Shown: positions 1-11,915, counted from the stretch's first letter. The stretch: 64,000 nt of DNA from Limnanthes douglasii subsp. nivea (GCA_036936605.1 JAUPFV010000001.1:319016250-319080249); one strand, 5' to 3'. A program made the numbers and translations. The notes: generated by a model not told the origin, from the letters alone.

Positions 1-583
1 AAAATCTTAAGCCTTTTAACCTCTTCTTCACATGCCTGAACTTTTTCACAAAACTAGTTTTGAAATTGTTTTTCATATAATTTGATTTTGTTAAATGGAT
101 TATTTTTGTAATTGTTGATGTATGATGTATTTTATTGATGAAAAAAAATAATTGAATGGTTTTCAGATTTAATATAAAATAGTGCAAATTATAAGATTTT
201 AAATGATATTGACGAAATATGGCAATAAAACAAAAATAGCCATAAAACAAAGACTAAAAAAACCAAAGACAAAGATTTAAACCATAACTATTAGGTAATT
301 ACCTAATTATTATCCTTGCGTCTAAAACTTTCATTAATAGTTTAATACTAAAAGCAACATCAAATTTGTCAGAGAACAGTCTCTCTCTATTCTCCAGACG
401 CCAGTCGTCTATTGCTTCAGTTCTAGTAATATTATGGTCTAATCGGTGGATCAACAGCCAACCAAAGTATTTGGAGATAAACCCAGAAATTGAAAAACGC
501 CGAAGATGAAAAAAATCAAACCTTTTTTAGAAAAATGAAGAGAGAGAAAGTTAGAGAGAGAAAATAGGAGTCGAGAGCATAGC
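1..583 (+). promoter_or_regulatory. Upstream region and leader of the CASP-like gene
   Basis: This AT-rich stretch lies directly upstream of the ATG at 584. A pyrimidine-rich run (about 379-395) and a GA-rich run (about 538-566) look like a plant 5' leader. I could not fix a TATA box or a transcription start. No coding exon was recognised here; the minus-strand reading frame over 451-675 is only the shadow of exon 1. Confidence 0.35.
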
Positions 584-2190
584 ATGGAAGATTTACCTGG
601 TTCCTTTGGGACAAGCCCAAGCTTTTCCCTTCGTTTAGGGCAAACTGTCTTTTCTGCTGCTTCACTTTTCTTCATGGGATTCGATGACTACTTCTACAAC
701 TACACCTCTTTCTGGTAAATAACTTAATGACAAAACCCCTCTTTGTTCTCTTATTCAACTTCTCAATTTGAAGTTTATGTTTTGGAATTTGACTATACCC
801 TTTATAAATTGACTCGTGTAGTAATCAATACCCATGTTTTTGTTTGCGAATCAATTGGTTTTTGTTCTTCAGTTTCAACGCTATTAAGATGTTAAAGGTG
901 AATTGTTTTCGCTGAGTTTTGGAATGATTTGCATCTTATATGCATAACTGAGATGGACATATATAACACTTTGCTCAATAGGAAGGTAATGATCTTTGTG
1001 ATGTGCCTCTTGATGTTTCGAAAATATTAGAATCATGTTATTGGACAATTGTTCATATATAAATCTAGTACCACCGAGTTTGACAAGGTTTAGCTCGGAC
1101 GACATATACATATTTTGCCCAATTGTGAATATAGCTTGAGTTCAACACGAGCTTAAATGCGAATTTTGAAAACTGGAGGCCAAGTCTTGGCACGGACGAG
1201 TCGTTTGGTTGCTAGGGTGTTGACCAGCAAAACTAATTGGTTGATATTAGATCATATTACAGATTGCTTGGAATCAGTGAGTAGTGTTTAAACATATTTT
1301 AGAAGTGCGATGATTTCACTTGAATGATGCGACTGTTATAATCCAACAACAAATAAGACTGATAATGTTACTTCACGTATATTGGATTTTGCGTGCGACA
1401 TGATTTCACAATAGATAAGACCGTGCTAGAGTATGGTCCTATGCGAGAATTATTCTATACTACTGATATGGTTTTGGTCATCTTTGCAGTTTCTTGGTGA
1501 CTGTCATGGCTTTGGTGACACCATGGTGTGTGACTTTAGCACTTGTGGACGCATATTCTCTGTTTATTAAACGTATTCCCCAACGAATAAGAATTGTCTC
1601 GCTTATTATAACTGGAGATTTTGTAAGTAGAAATCTTTCAACTATGTCAAAACATAATATAGATACTATAGCCCTGGTAGGTGCATAAGAAACTTCACTT
1701 GCTTTTGATTTTCATCGTCGATAAAAACATAAACTGATGTGAAGAAGTGTTTGACAGCTGCGTATCTAGGCCGTGTTTGGTTAGTGGAAGTTTCGTTGTC
1801 TTTCATCTTATTAAAAACGGAAACTGAAAACGTGTAGCTGATATCTTTTTTATAGATCTGTTTACATTCATAGAATACCAGTTGAAATGAAATGAAAACG
1901 GTTTTTATTTTCATGAACCGAACACGTGTGGTACGTATAATGTCCGAGTTCCAATGAACTTAAATGCAAAATGTTCATTTTTCCAGTTTCTGTCGATTCT
2001 CGCGTTCGCAGCAGCCTGTTCAGCAGCTAGTGTGACGGATATACTTCTGGATGCTGGACCAATATTCTGCAGCGGTATAAGATGCTTTAGGTTTCAGTTA
2101 TCCGCAGCGATGTGCTTCATGTCTTGGTCTCTATCATTTGCTTCATTTCTATTCAATCTTTGGCACCTACCTTCTTTAATTGCATTCTAG
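584..2190 (+). CDS. CASPL5C: CASP-like protein, subfamily 5C type (three exons, 155 aa)
   Basis: Exons are 584-714, 1490-1622 and 1987-2190, giving 155 codons plus stop. Introns (715-1489 and 1623-1986) have GT-AG ends, the second with a strong GTAAGT donor. Exon 1 ends in codon phase 2 and exon 2 in phase 0, so the joined frame is open throughout. The N-terminus MEDLPGSFGTSPSFSLRLGQ, the PW...LALVDAYS segment, the GDF segment and the final LFNLWHLPSL match the CASPL5C branch of CASP-like (UPF0497) plant membrane proteins, from memory of the family. Four membrane segments lie near residues 16-33, 44-63, 79-105 and 124-150. The conserved Arg of TM1 (R17) and Asp of TM3 (D87) are present, and the second outer loop has Cys116 and Cys121. 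CASP-family proteins form plasma-membrane scaffolds; the exact role of 5C members is not known. The length is normal for the family and no break is visible. It is the only complete host gene I find. Confidence 0.9.
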
Positions 2191-2640
2191 TCTCATGGTT
2201 TATGGTTCTCTGTATTGTATAAAATGTAATTGGGAAGGTAATAGATTTCGAAAAGATTGTACTTGCCTGTAGCTGAATTTGCATAGATTGAGACATTTTA
2301 TCAGATACAGGAGACTTAATGATGTCTAACTAGCACAATATGTGCTGTGTGTGTGATACTATATCTATGGACTGTTTGATATCCTTATTCCTAAATTATA
2401 TTGAATGTTGCTTGACATTATGAAAGCATATTCCTCTCTGGGTGAAACATCTTTCATACATGAAAATAATGTTTTTATAGAAATTGATTGTTTTGTTTAT
2501 AGGGGAGAAAAACAATAAATATCAACTTTTTGGGTAATGTGTTCTTAATTTCCATGTTTTAACTAAATTAATTTTTAGTTGATACTACTTATCAATTAAA
2601 CAAACAATTTTTTTATAATATAATCAATTATTTTTAATTT
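2191..2640. other. 3' flank of the CASP-like gene, no gene seen
   Basis: The TAG at 2188-2190 is followed by AT-rich DNA holding a TATAAAATG-like stretch near 2217 that could serve as a plant polyadenylation region. No open frame or repeat structure was recognised. Confidence 0.3.
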
Positions 2641-3310
2641 TAAATATATTTAAAATTTCGTGACTAATGAACTGGTTTAGAATGTTTAAAATTTAGTTAT
2701 ATCTACGGTTATCTACGGCTCTATCTTTTAATAGAAAATAATCATATTAAAAAAAATTTATACATACAATTATAGTTTCATTCGCAACCGTCGCTGAAGT
2801 TGTCAAAAATAAATTTTGCGTCGCTGAAGTTGTAAATTTTGCATCTACATATTTTAGATCGAATTAAAATGTAATTTTGCAATGATTTAGAATGTTTAAA
2901 TTTTAATTCTATCTATGCTTTCAAAGATCTACGAGTACACTTTCTACTACAAAAATTATCATATTAAAAGTAAAAATTTACACAAAGTTGTAGTATTTCG
3001 GGTAATAGTCGTCGTAGCTGTCAAAAACCAATTTCGCCAACAAATTCAAGATAAAACTGAAATGTACTTCTATAAGTATTTGAAATTTTGAAATTTTAAT
3101 TCTTTATAAAGTTACAGATAATGATAAACTAGACTAGATAAAGTACAATAAGTTAGAAGGAACGAGAGAAGGAATAATATACCAAGAATAACAACAAGCT
3201 AAGACAATGCATACGATCATAATATGGTCAAATTGTATAGAATGATGAACTAACATAAACAAGGCAAGATAGGTTGATGAAAAAGTAGGAGTAAAAATAG
3301 CCATATTATC
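2641..3310 (+). repeat. LTR-like fragment with modules B then A of a dispersed repeat
   Basis: Two related blocks (about 2680-2830 and 2880-3070, module B) share an aatgtttaaa...atctac...catattaaaa pattern. They are followed at about 3110-3306 by module A (agactagataaag ... aggagtaaaaatag). Both modules recur at 47080-47640 inside the putative 3' LTR of a Tat element, but there A precedes B. I infer that this is LTR material of the same family, rearranged or tandem, and it abuts the pol remnant that follows. Exact ends are not visible. Confidence 0.55.
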
Positions 3311-4476
3311 ATATTGCAAAATTTCTTTCCTTTAGAAGTGTTTTGCAGAAGCCAAATATTTTAGGTTGTCTAACAGGTGTTAGTCTATAAAAATTGGAGA
3401 ATACGAGATTCAGTATGAGCCCCATACAATAATTTAAGCTCAAGTAGTGGCATATTTTATTAATGAGTTTCAGGAAGAAATATCATATGAAGAATGAACT
3501 TTGATAGAAATCTCAAGGAAAAGTTAGAATATATTGTATGAGCATCTGTGGCGTATGGTTCTAGTGGTGAAGGGTTCAAATTGTTTTTCTCCACGTGGAG
3601 ATGAAATTTGACAGTCTATTAAGCTGAATATGAAGTAATTCTGGTATGAATAAAATTAGCTTATTTGTGGAGCATGAAGTATTCAGTTTATTTATGATTC
3701 TCAATTAGTAATTATCCAGGAAAAAAGGTTATCTGATGCAAACCAAGAGAATATTGAGGGGATATTTAGAAGTATTAAAGCAATTGGATGAACAATTTAA
3801 TAATATGGTGTACGAGATAGTGCCTCTTACACAAAATACTGGCGCAAATTTAGTAGCTAAGTTTGGTTGTTTGGAAGAAATTTATTTGGTAATAGTACAA
3901 GAACGTCCTTCGGGTGAAATAAGAGTTTAAAATTTGGAAATATTTCCGTTAATTGACGTCAATAATATTTAATATTTCTAACAAACCAAGTATTATCATA
4001 AGATAAGTTTCAAGCCACATAATTGAGAATAAGAGCAAAAATATATATAGTTATTGATGAATTGCTTTACATAAAGAGTGACATTTACTGCACTGTTTAG
4101 AAAAATAAGACGCTTTACTCATTTTGAGGGATTTGTATGAAGGAGTCGTTAGAGTCTATTGTGGATATAAATGATTGATAAGTAATTTTCTTTGGGCATG
4201 GTATTATTGGCATTTGTTAGCGATTGATGCTAAAACTATAGTGCAGATTTGTGACCACTGTCAGAGATTTTCAAATACAAGTCATTTACCAAGTGAATGT
4301 ATGAAAATAGCTCACTCTCCCTGCCCATTTGATAAATAAGAAATTAATTTAGTAGGACCGCTACTCATAGCAAGTCAAAAGAAATTTTTTAATAGTGGCA
4401 GTTGATTACTTTACTAAGTGGCTGGAAGCAAAGCCCTTAACAAGAAGACGAGCACATGAAATTTGTGAGTTTTTAC
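3311..4476 (+). pseudogene. Tat-lineage gypsy pol remnant: RNase H, archaeal-type RNase H, start of integrase
   Basis: Frame-broken plus-strand translation shows the RT-linked RNase H tail (GEYEIQYEPHTII, near 3395). An archaeal-type RNase H follows (SGEG...FSPRGDEI near 3570; the continuous stretch 3736-3927 reads RGYLEVLKQLDEQFNNMVYE). Then come integrase zinc-region traces (CDHCQRF near 4255) and the first catalytic-Asp segment AVDYFTKWLEAKPL near 4395. The dual RNase H is diagnostic of the Tat lineage. Gag, protease and RT are absent, so the 5' half is deleted up to the LTR-like fragment on the left. The integrase is cut at 4476 by element 1 and resumes at 14099. Confidence 0.75.
4472..4476. 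repeat. Target-site duplication of Tat element 1, left copy
   Basis: The 5-bp sequence tttac precedes the LTR end TGATGAG and recurs at 14094-14098 after the other LTR. The interrupted integrase frame continues beyond it, which supports these ends. Confidence 0.6.
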
Positions 4477-4785
4477 TGATGAGTCTGATTACCTGAATCG
4501 CTAAATCGTTTTAGTAAATGAGACAAGTAAAGTTTCTAGAGAGAAAATTATAGTAATCAAATGTTCTAACTAAAAAATTCAACCCCTTTATTATATCAGC
4601 CTTGGCCCTTATATAGAGGCACAAAGACTTAGAATATAACTGAAAACTATTAAATAAAAGGATTTATTACACGTTAGTCCCTGACTAAAATACATAGTCC
4701 TAAATTTATCTTCTAACTTTACAACGTGTTATATAAAGTTTTATTATTTACATTTTAGTCCTCAAAGTTCCACTTCCTTATTAGT
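4477..4785 (-). repeat. 3' LTR of Tat element 1
   Basis: It begins tgatgagtctgattacctga on the plus strand and aligns along its length with 13775-14093: shared blocks include ccttggccctta, acattagtccctgacta-like and tatataaagttttgttattt-like stretches. The outer end is TG on this strand. The inner end near 4785 is set by loss of similarity. Confidence 0.8.
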
Positions 4786-5309
4786 AGCCACCTTAGTTCT
4801 CATATCAGTAAATGAATGAGAACTAATTAACTTCGAACGTAAGCATAAGTGAAGATAATATCCTTTTCTATAATGCGAACTACGTTTATCATTCTATTAT
4901 ATCATTATTTGTATCGATTACATCAAAATATTTCAATAGAGAATCACCCTTTTATATCGCAATTCGAAGCGGAAACTAATAATCTTAGATGTCTAACCTA
5001 CTTTTCAGCAAATAATGACACTCTAAGGGCTAGATCTACAACTAGGCGCATAGTATGACATGCGTTGTACCCTCATCTATGCATTCGCTTCAACTTCTAT
5101 CTAATCAAAGTCCACCTTTTCCACTTCTCAACACGACCTTTATCTCCCTATAAATCCTATTGTAACCAATTGTTTTATTCAGAAACAAAATTTATTGAGA
5201 GAGAAAGCGTAAAAAATCTAAACTCCTTTGCTACCTTCACCAACTTCTTCAAACTACTGGTTACTTTTACCGGAAAACTCATCTTTTCCGATCAATCTTC
5301 AACCAGTTT
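4786..5309 (+). promoter_or_regulatory. Leader region of the antisense ORF of element 1, with a TATA-like box
   Basis: Between the 3' LTR and the first aORF ATG (5310) there is no gene. A TATA-like ctataaatcc lies at about 5150-5159, followed by a GA-rich leader (gagagagaaagcg, near 5200), as expected for a promoter reading plus, opposite to gag-pol. Element 2 has a TATA box in the matching place (33336-33345). Promoter activity is inferred from sequence alone. Confidence 0.4.
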
Positions 5310-8183
5310 ATGAGAAAACGTAAAAAATCCAGGAGATCTAAAGCGAGAATTCCTAAAGAACATAAATCCCCAAAGTTAGACAACAACATCTTCAGAGCTT
5401 ACGATTATTTCTGCATCAGTGAAATAGCAGATGAATATCGAGAAACTAGGTTAATCAGTCATGCTCCTCGTGGGTTGTCTACATAAATAATATACTACGA
5501 TAACTTCGATCCTTCTAAAACTCCTTCTTTTTCACCTTCTCCTCTTATTGAAGAAAACCAATCCTAAAAAACTCAAACGCCAATATCACCTCGAATTTCA
5601 CCTTATCTTACTAAATCATCACCTCAAATTAGTTGTGAAAAAAGCAAATCCTCTTTAAAGCAATCCGAAGCAACCCTTTCATCAACCAACCTTTCAAAAA
5701 CTTGTCCCCTGCGAGCTCTTAGAAAGAAGACTTTCATAGTTATGGGAGACGATGCCGATGTTATGTCGAGTCCATCTACCATTTATCCTCCCTCGGGGAA
5801 ATTGTTGATACAGTTGCATCATGTCAACAAAGTCCCTCAAATAATCCTCCTCAACTGAGAGACGAAGCATCATAAGAATTTGATTTCGATGCTACTAAAT
5901 CAAATAATGAGGCTGATACAGAGGAAGAAGCTTTGAAAGAATCGAAGAATACTACTCAAGAAAAAATTCGTAAACCATGAGTAAAGAAAACTATTATTAC
6001 CATATTCGAGGAGGAAATGACATAAATTGGTGAGAATTTGAGGTTTCTTGATGCGAATTATGTTGTAGCTCTAAAAAACGTTTCATACATATACTATGAA
6101 AAGAGCCAAGAAAATGATTTGAAGAAGTAGTGGGGAATTGGAGACAACATTACACTTCATCTTCCTAAAAAAGGAGAAACACCCTTAGACTGCAAAAACA
6201 CGAACTGGTAGTCTATCCAGAAATCATCAACTAGGGTCTTTGATTCCCACGGACCCCATGATAGTTGATTACTTTGAAAGTTTGAATTTATGTCCAACCC
6301 AAGTGACACCAAATCAACGGTTCATGCTTCTTTCTGTAATTATGGCTTCCCGCTTGTCCAAAATTCTGATCAGCATCAAGGATTTTATATCTTTAACCAA
6401 ATTATCCAAGGGACCAATGCTTCTATTTTACTATCTTACATTAGACGATGACCTAAAAATCATCGAATATATCATGGAAGCAAACAAAATTTTGAAGCAA
6501 AAATTCATCTTCATTTTAGGAGCATGGGAAAATGGTAAATTTATATCTGAAGTCAACCCATCAAGATTGAACCTCGCCTGGAGGAGTAGTCAAAAGTCTC
6601 TTAATATTATATTTTTAAATTAAATTTTCAACTGTTGTTACCCTCATTCGTTATCAAGTTCTATATTCCGAACATAAATTCCAAAGTATTATGCCATTCA
6701 TCGAGAAAAAACCAAAGAAACCTTCATTAAGCTTGCTGTTTGTGCTGAAAAGGAATGGAATAACGCTTTCCATACAGCCTTCGAACCCATCAACTTTCTT
6801 AACAGTCACCTGTTCCAGATCACACCTGAAGCCTTTCCTCCCGAAAGTATGATGAGTCACCCAACCCTTGACAAACTATTAAAATATTGGTCCATCCCGA
6901 CTGCAAAGTGTTCTTACCCATTCGCAATAGATCAGACAACCACCTTCCCCAAAATAAGAAGATAGAAAATAATAAAAAGGCAGCTAGTACATTTGGTTCT
7001 AGCCCTTCGACCGATCTGAAGCCAAAAGGTTCGAAGCGAAAAACAAAAGAAAACACACTTTCCACAATCGAATAAGGAATAAAAGAGGGATCTTCTCCAA
7101 AAAAGAAGAAAACTGCTGCTCCTTTGAAAAAGAAAGGTACCACTAGAATCAGCCCCCAGAAGAAAGGGAAAAAGAAAACAGTGGAGACCATCGAAGAAAT
7201 ATTATCCGATGACAACGAAGTTGTAGCTTTAGAAAATCAACAAAGTCATCAAAAAGAAATTGAAGGCAATGCTGAAGACACTACCAACTAGCAAAAGGAA
7301 ACTATTGTTGCAGAAGATAACCAAGGTGATGATCACTTTGATCATGATAGTTTCATTAACTTCGACGAATTGCAAGAGCTTGTCGGAGAAGAAGATCTAA
7401 TCATCCAAGAGATTCAAACTCATTTGCATAATCTTGGTAGGAGACCTACACTTGCTACCTCCGAAGCCACATCTCTTGAGGTTAGTGTTCCTACAATCTC
7501 CTTAGATCTTATCCCTCGACCTAGTCTGGTGGTTTTTCCTCCTGCCGGACCAAACCCAGATGTTCTTGCTGCACTTCAACCTTTTTCCGATCTTCACACT
7601 ACAACAAAAAAGCTTACTCAAGAAATCGAAGCCTCTCAAAATCATATGAAACATATGGCTAAAGATATGGTTCATTATAAAGGTGCTGCTGAAGCTGAGA
7701 AAAAGATGAGTGATTACTTATGTGATCATATAAAAGATCAATTTCATGGATTCCAAATGGCAAGAAGGTTTCAACACCTCCCACCATAAATAAATTTATC
7801 AACTCAAATTGAGAAAGAAGGTTTAAACATTGAATTGAGAATGAAGGTTTCAACACCTCGCACTAGAAATAAATTGATCAACTCAAAATCAAACATCGTG
7901 AAGAGTTAGCTGCCTCAACGCTCAATTTGAAAAAGTAAAACAACTTGCTATCACTATTGCTGAAGATGAATGCACAAAAGACATGTTGGCACCTATTAAC
8001 AATGGCAAAGAACAAAAAATCATCATACTTATTCTAGAAATTCATGCCATGTATCCTAAGATGGATGTTTCCAACTTTTGGAGTAAAATTTTCGTCGAAA
8101 TGTGTCCTAGTGAAGCGTTTGATCCTATTCCACGTTCATCATTCAGAGAGGAAGAATCCGAAAAGAACTCTGAGGATGAGTAA
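5310..8183 (+). pseudogene. Antisense ORF (aORF) of Tat element 1, decayed
   Basis: The first ATG is at 5310 (a basic start, MRKRKKSRRSKAR); stops and shifts break the frame many times. From 6019 the order of conserved blocks matches the aORF of element 2: ALKNVSYIYYEKSQ, GETPLDCKNTNW, then 6240-6595 (QRFMLLSVIMASRLSKI ... ILGAWENGKF...NPSRLNLAW). A GT...AG stretch (6596-6658) follows, then REKTKETFIKLAVCAEKEWN at about 6702. Lysine-rich runs near 7085-7190 look like a nuclear localisation region, and a helical region near 7590-7750 could be a coiled coil. The product belongs with the so-called putative gypsy-type transposon proteins; its function is unknown. It is transcribed toward, and ends before, the integrase end. 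Confidence 0.65.
6596..6658 (+). other. Candidate intron in the aORF of element 1
   Basis: An AT-rich interval of 63 bases starts GT and ends AG at the point where the element 2 aORF also has a GT-AG interval. Removing it keeps the frame, but an in-frame TAA follows at 6675, so this copy is either degenerate or uses another acceptor. It is short for a plant intron. Confidence 0.35.
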
Positions 8184-8383
8184 CTTTACTATCTTTTAGA
8201 TTTTTGTACCTGTCATATCAATACTATAACTTTTGTGCTCATCGAATTAATTTGAGTGACAAAGGTCTTTGTTTATGCTTCATTTTTAATTTCAAGTTAT
8301 TCTCACATTGAATTGTTTTTTATATTAATTATTTGAGATAAAAACATAATATGACAATTCACAACACCTCAAAATTTACAGTG

Positions 8384-8622
8384 TGTTTAATAAACGTAGC
8401 ACTTTGAACATCGTAAAGTGTTTAATGATCATAATGCTTCGAACATCATAAAGTGTTTAATGAACGTAACATTTCGAACATCATAAAGTGTTTAATGAAC
8501 GTACCACTTCGAACATCATAAAGTGTTTAATGAACATAAACCTTTGAACATCATAAAGTTTTTAATGAACCTAACACTTCGAACATCATAGTGTGTTTAA
8601 TGAGCGTAACACTTCGACCATG
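8384..8622. repeat. 35-bp tandem repeat (about 7 units)
   Basis: The unit tgtttaatgaacgtaacact followed by tcgaacatcataaag repeats with a constant 35-bp period from 8384; the seventh copy starts at 8594 and is partial. It lies in the 3' non-coding part of element 1, between the converging ends of the aORF and pol. Such hypervariable repeat-bearing 3' regions are known in Tat/Ogre-type elements. Confidence 0.9.
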
Positions 8623-8859
8623 GTTGTTTCTTCGAAAACTGTATACAACACTTCAGAATATTCTACTCTTGGTCTACCTCAAAGATGACCAGTCTTTGAT
8701 CAGTCACAAAAATAGTTTAAATAAACAATTGTAAACAACCATTGGCCAAAAAATTCATTTTATTGATCATTTTGAATATGTACATAACGTCTCGTTAAAA
8801 CCTCCATGGGCCTATAGGGTAGGAAATAGTGCACTAATCAATCAAATAAAATGATTTCA

Positions 8860-9998
8860 AAATTCAAATATAGTTGTTCCCAGTATAACTTTAGATGTTT
8901 TATATTCCACAGGTGTTGAAGCATCCTCCCCTGATTATCACAAAGGTGATAAGAGCCAGGCTTTATCCTTTTAACAACCATATAGGGTCCTTCCCAATTC
9001 GGGGCCATCTTTCCGAGGCTCTTCTCCTTGGTGTGTAGAATAACTTTCTCAACACTTTATCACCTACCTTAAACTCCCTCATTTTCACCCTCGAATTATA
9101 CCTATTCCTCATAAGAGTTTGATAATTAATTATATTTAAATGAGCTCAAACTCTTTTCTCATCAATCAAACCCAAACTTACTTTTTTGGCTTCGTCATTC
9201 AACATTTCAGAATATTGAGTTATCCTAAAAGATGACAGAGTAGATTTCATATGGCTAACAACATCCATTCCAAATACTAAAGCAAAAGGAGTTTCTTTAG
9301 TAGCTTCCATAAGAGTTGTTCAATAAGTCCAAAGTACTTCTTGCAAATAATTAGGCCATTTTCCTACCGCTCTTGTTAAATTCTTCTTCAGTCCTTCCAA
9401 AATAGATATGTTTGTCACCTCTAATTTTCCATTTACTTGTGGGTGAAATGGTGTTGAAAAGCACTTCCTGTTTCCCTTCGAAGCATAAAATGAAGCCATT
9501 TCCTTATTATTAAACTGAGGACCATTGTATGTGGTAATTCTTCGAGGCACTACAAAATGACAACAAATATTGTTTATGATGAATGTAATCACATCGTTTG
9601 CCTTTGTTCCAAACAATGGCTTTGCTTCGGCCCACTTTGTAAAATAGTCCACTGCAACAATTATCATTTGTCGCCCTTCAGAAGCCATTGGAAAAGATCC
9701 CACTAAATCTATCAAACATAATGGATTCGGTAATTGACATAAGTGAAACTGTGGGCTTATGAATAGAATTAGAAAATCTTTGACAAGTATCACATTTTCA
9801 AACCAAATTCTTGACATCTTTCATGATTGAAGGCCAATAAAACCCTACAAGCAAAACTCGACGAGTTAATGCCTTAAAGCCACAATGCGTTGATCCTTCT
9901 CCATCATGCAGCTCTGATAAAACTTCATGTGATCCCTGTTTATTCAAACATCGTAGTAAGAGCCTACTCAATGCTTTCTTATACAAAACTCTATCCAA
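8860..9998 (-). pseudogene. Integrase of Tat element 1
   Basis: The zinc-binding region (9798-9998) reads ELHDGEGSTHCGFKALTRRV and GFYWPSIMKDVKNLV. The core (9320-9817) has the first Asp in IIVAVDYFTKWAEA. At the second catalytic site the Asp is replaced by Tyr (ITTYNGPQF), and the Glu lies in NGKLEVTN. The C-terminal part, with a WEGPY-like block, runs on to about 8860 through breaks. The loss of the second Asp makes it inactive as read. Confidence 0.8.
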
Positions 9999-10000
9999 AA

Positions 10001-10990
10001 CTATGTAGCGAAAAGCTTTACCTCACAATTTTTTAGCCAATTTTGCATCTTCGGGAAACTCTCCTCTAATAAAAAACAATTTAAAATATCAGTTCTCCAG
10101 TCGCCTCTGACTATATATGGGTTGACACACAGTTCCTCAATATATTCACACTGGTCTGATTGAACTAAAACTGAAGGGATTTCTTGCAACAAAATCCACA
10201 AATACTCTTTCTTATAATCAATATTTTCTAATGAGTCAGCCACTGTGTTATTTCCTTCGACTTATATGTTTCACAACAACGCAATCTAATAAAAGCATCA
10301 AATTTCAAAGTTCTCGAAGATACAAAATTAAGCGACCCTTTTTTGCTTCGGAACTTCCAGATACTTGATTTACTACTAATTGAGAATTTATCTCTAATCG
10401 TATTGAAGTTGCTCCACATAGTTTCAAAACTCTCAAACCAGCTAAAGTGGCTTCATATTCAGCTTCGTTATTCGAAGCGTGAAACCCATTTTTGATAGAC
10501 TGAAACATTTTTCTCCAAGATGGGGCAACTAATTCAACTCCAGCCCTGCATCCCAAAATACTGGTAAAATATCCGTGTTATCCTATTGATTCGATCTGCT
10601 TGAATGAAATTCCAGAATAAAATCTGCCAAAGCTTTCACTTTAATTGCAGTTCGAGCTGTAAATGTAATATTAAAATCTCCCAATTCCACTAACCACTTA
10701 GTCATTCTCCCCAAAATATCAGGATGTTGTAAAATATTTTCAATGGAAATAAGGTCTGAAATTCGATGGTATGAGCTTGAAAATAAATGATCATCTTTCT
10801 AACAGCCACCGTCAATGCCAATGCCAATTTCTCAAGTTTCAAAAATCTATTTTCTGCTGCCACTAAACTTTTGCTGACATAGTACACCAGCTTTAGAATT
10901 TTTGAATCTTCACTTATCAATACTGTACTTAATTCAAAATCCGATACCGCAATGTAAAAAAAAGGTTGTTCTCCACTTCGAAGCTTGGAT
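10001..10990 (-). pseudogene. RNase H and archaeal-type RNase H of Tat element 1
   Basis: Segment 10702-10920 holds the RT-linked RNase H (VYYVSKSLVAAENRFLKLEK, LALALTVAVRKM). Segment 10305-10556 holds the second, archaeal-type domain (GVELVAPSW, NNEAEYEATLAGLRVLKLCG, INSQLVVNQVSG), in which the Asp of the usual SDSQL-like motif is replaced by Asn. The linker to integrase (ADSLENIDYKKEYLW) is at 10001-10243. Two RNase H domains in a row mark the Tat lineage. Confidence 0.75.
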
Positions 10991-11915
10991 AATATTTTAA
11001 GTGATGATAATTAAATCTTAATACTTGTGAATACTGCTTCACAATCCGATGTCCACTCAAACTTCTTTGGCCCTTGCAATACTTGGAAGAAAGGAAAACA
11101 TTTATCAGAGAATCTAGAAATAAATATGTTAAGTGTTGTTAACCTTTCTGTTAAAATTTGTACTTTCTTAATAGTTCGAGGCGATTTCATAGATACCATA
11201 ACTTTTAACTGTTCTGGGTCAGTTTCTATCCCTCTTTCACATATAACATAACCCAGGAATTTCCTTGTTCGAACTCCAAAAGTACATTTTTATGGATTCA
11301 ATTTCATCCTTATCGCCCTTAAATTCCGAAATATCTCCTCTAAATCTTCCAAGTGTGCTTCATCTACTAAGCTTTTTATCACCACATCATCAATGTATAC
11401 CTACATATTTCTTCCGATTTGGGTAGCAAATGCTTTTTTCATTAACCTTTGGTAGTTAGCCCCGACATTTTTCATTCCAAAAGACATAACCTTATAGCAA
11501 TGCAAGCCCTATCAGTGATGAAAGTAGTACATTCTTGATGCTTCGAATCTATTTGGATTTGATTATATCCTACAAAAGAATTCATAAAAGTTAATATTTT
11601 GTTTCCCAAAGTTGAATCAATCAGCTGGTCTATTCGAGGAACAAAAAATGGGTCTTTAGGAGAGGCCCGATTTAAGTCCATAAAATCAATACACATTCTC
11701 AATATCCCATTTTTCTTCTTGACCACTACCGGATTCGCCGTCCATAGAGGATATTGCGATTCCTTTATATGCCCCACCCTAGATAAGTGGTCCACTTCGA
11801 AAACAATACCTTCTGCATTTTCTGATGAAAATACATGTATATTTTGAATTACAGGTTTCACCTTCGGATTAACAGCTAGGCTATGACAAATTACTTCGAT
11901 CTGTACTCTTACCAT
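10991..11915 (-). pseudogene. Reverse transcriptase of Tat element 1
   Basis: Segment 11472-11915 reads HIKESQYPLWTANPVVVKKK, MCIDFMDLNRASPKDPF and PRIDQLIDST...YNQIQID, the fingers and palm of a Ty3-type RT. The catalytic YIDD lies at about 11383-11394 just after an in-frame stop. Segment 11011-11199 gives the thumb (SPRTIKKVQILTERLTTLN). Several stops and shifts break it. Confidence 0.8.

Noticed and set aside
884..1111. Minus-strand frame within intron 1 of the CASP-like gene
   Set aside because: It is intronic, of random composition, and without homology that I recognise.
8384..8622. Regular 35-bp repeats as a CRISPR array
   Set aside because: Units are head-to-tail without unique spacers, and the genome is a plant; it is a minisatellite within a retrotransposon.
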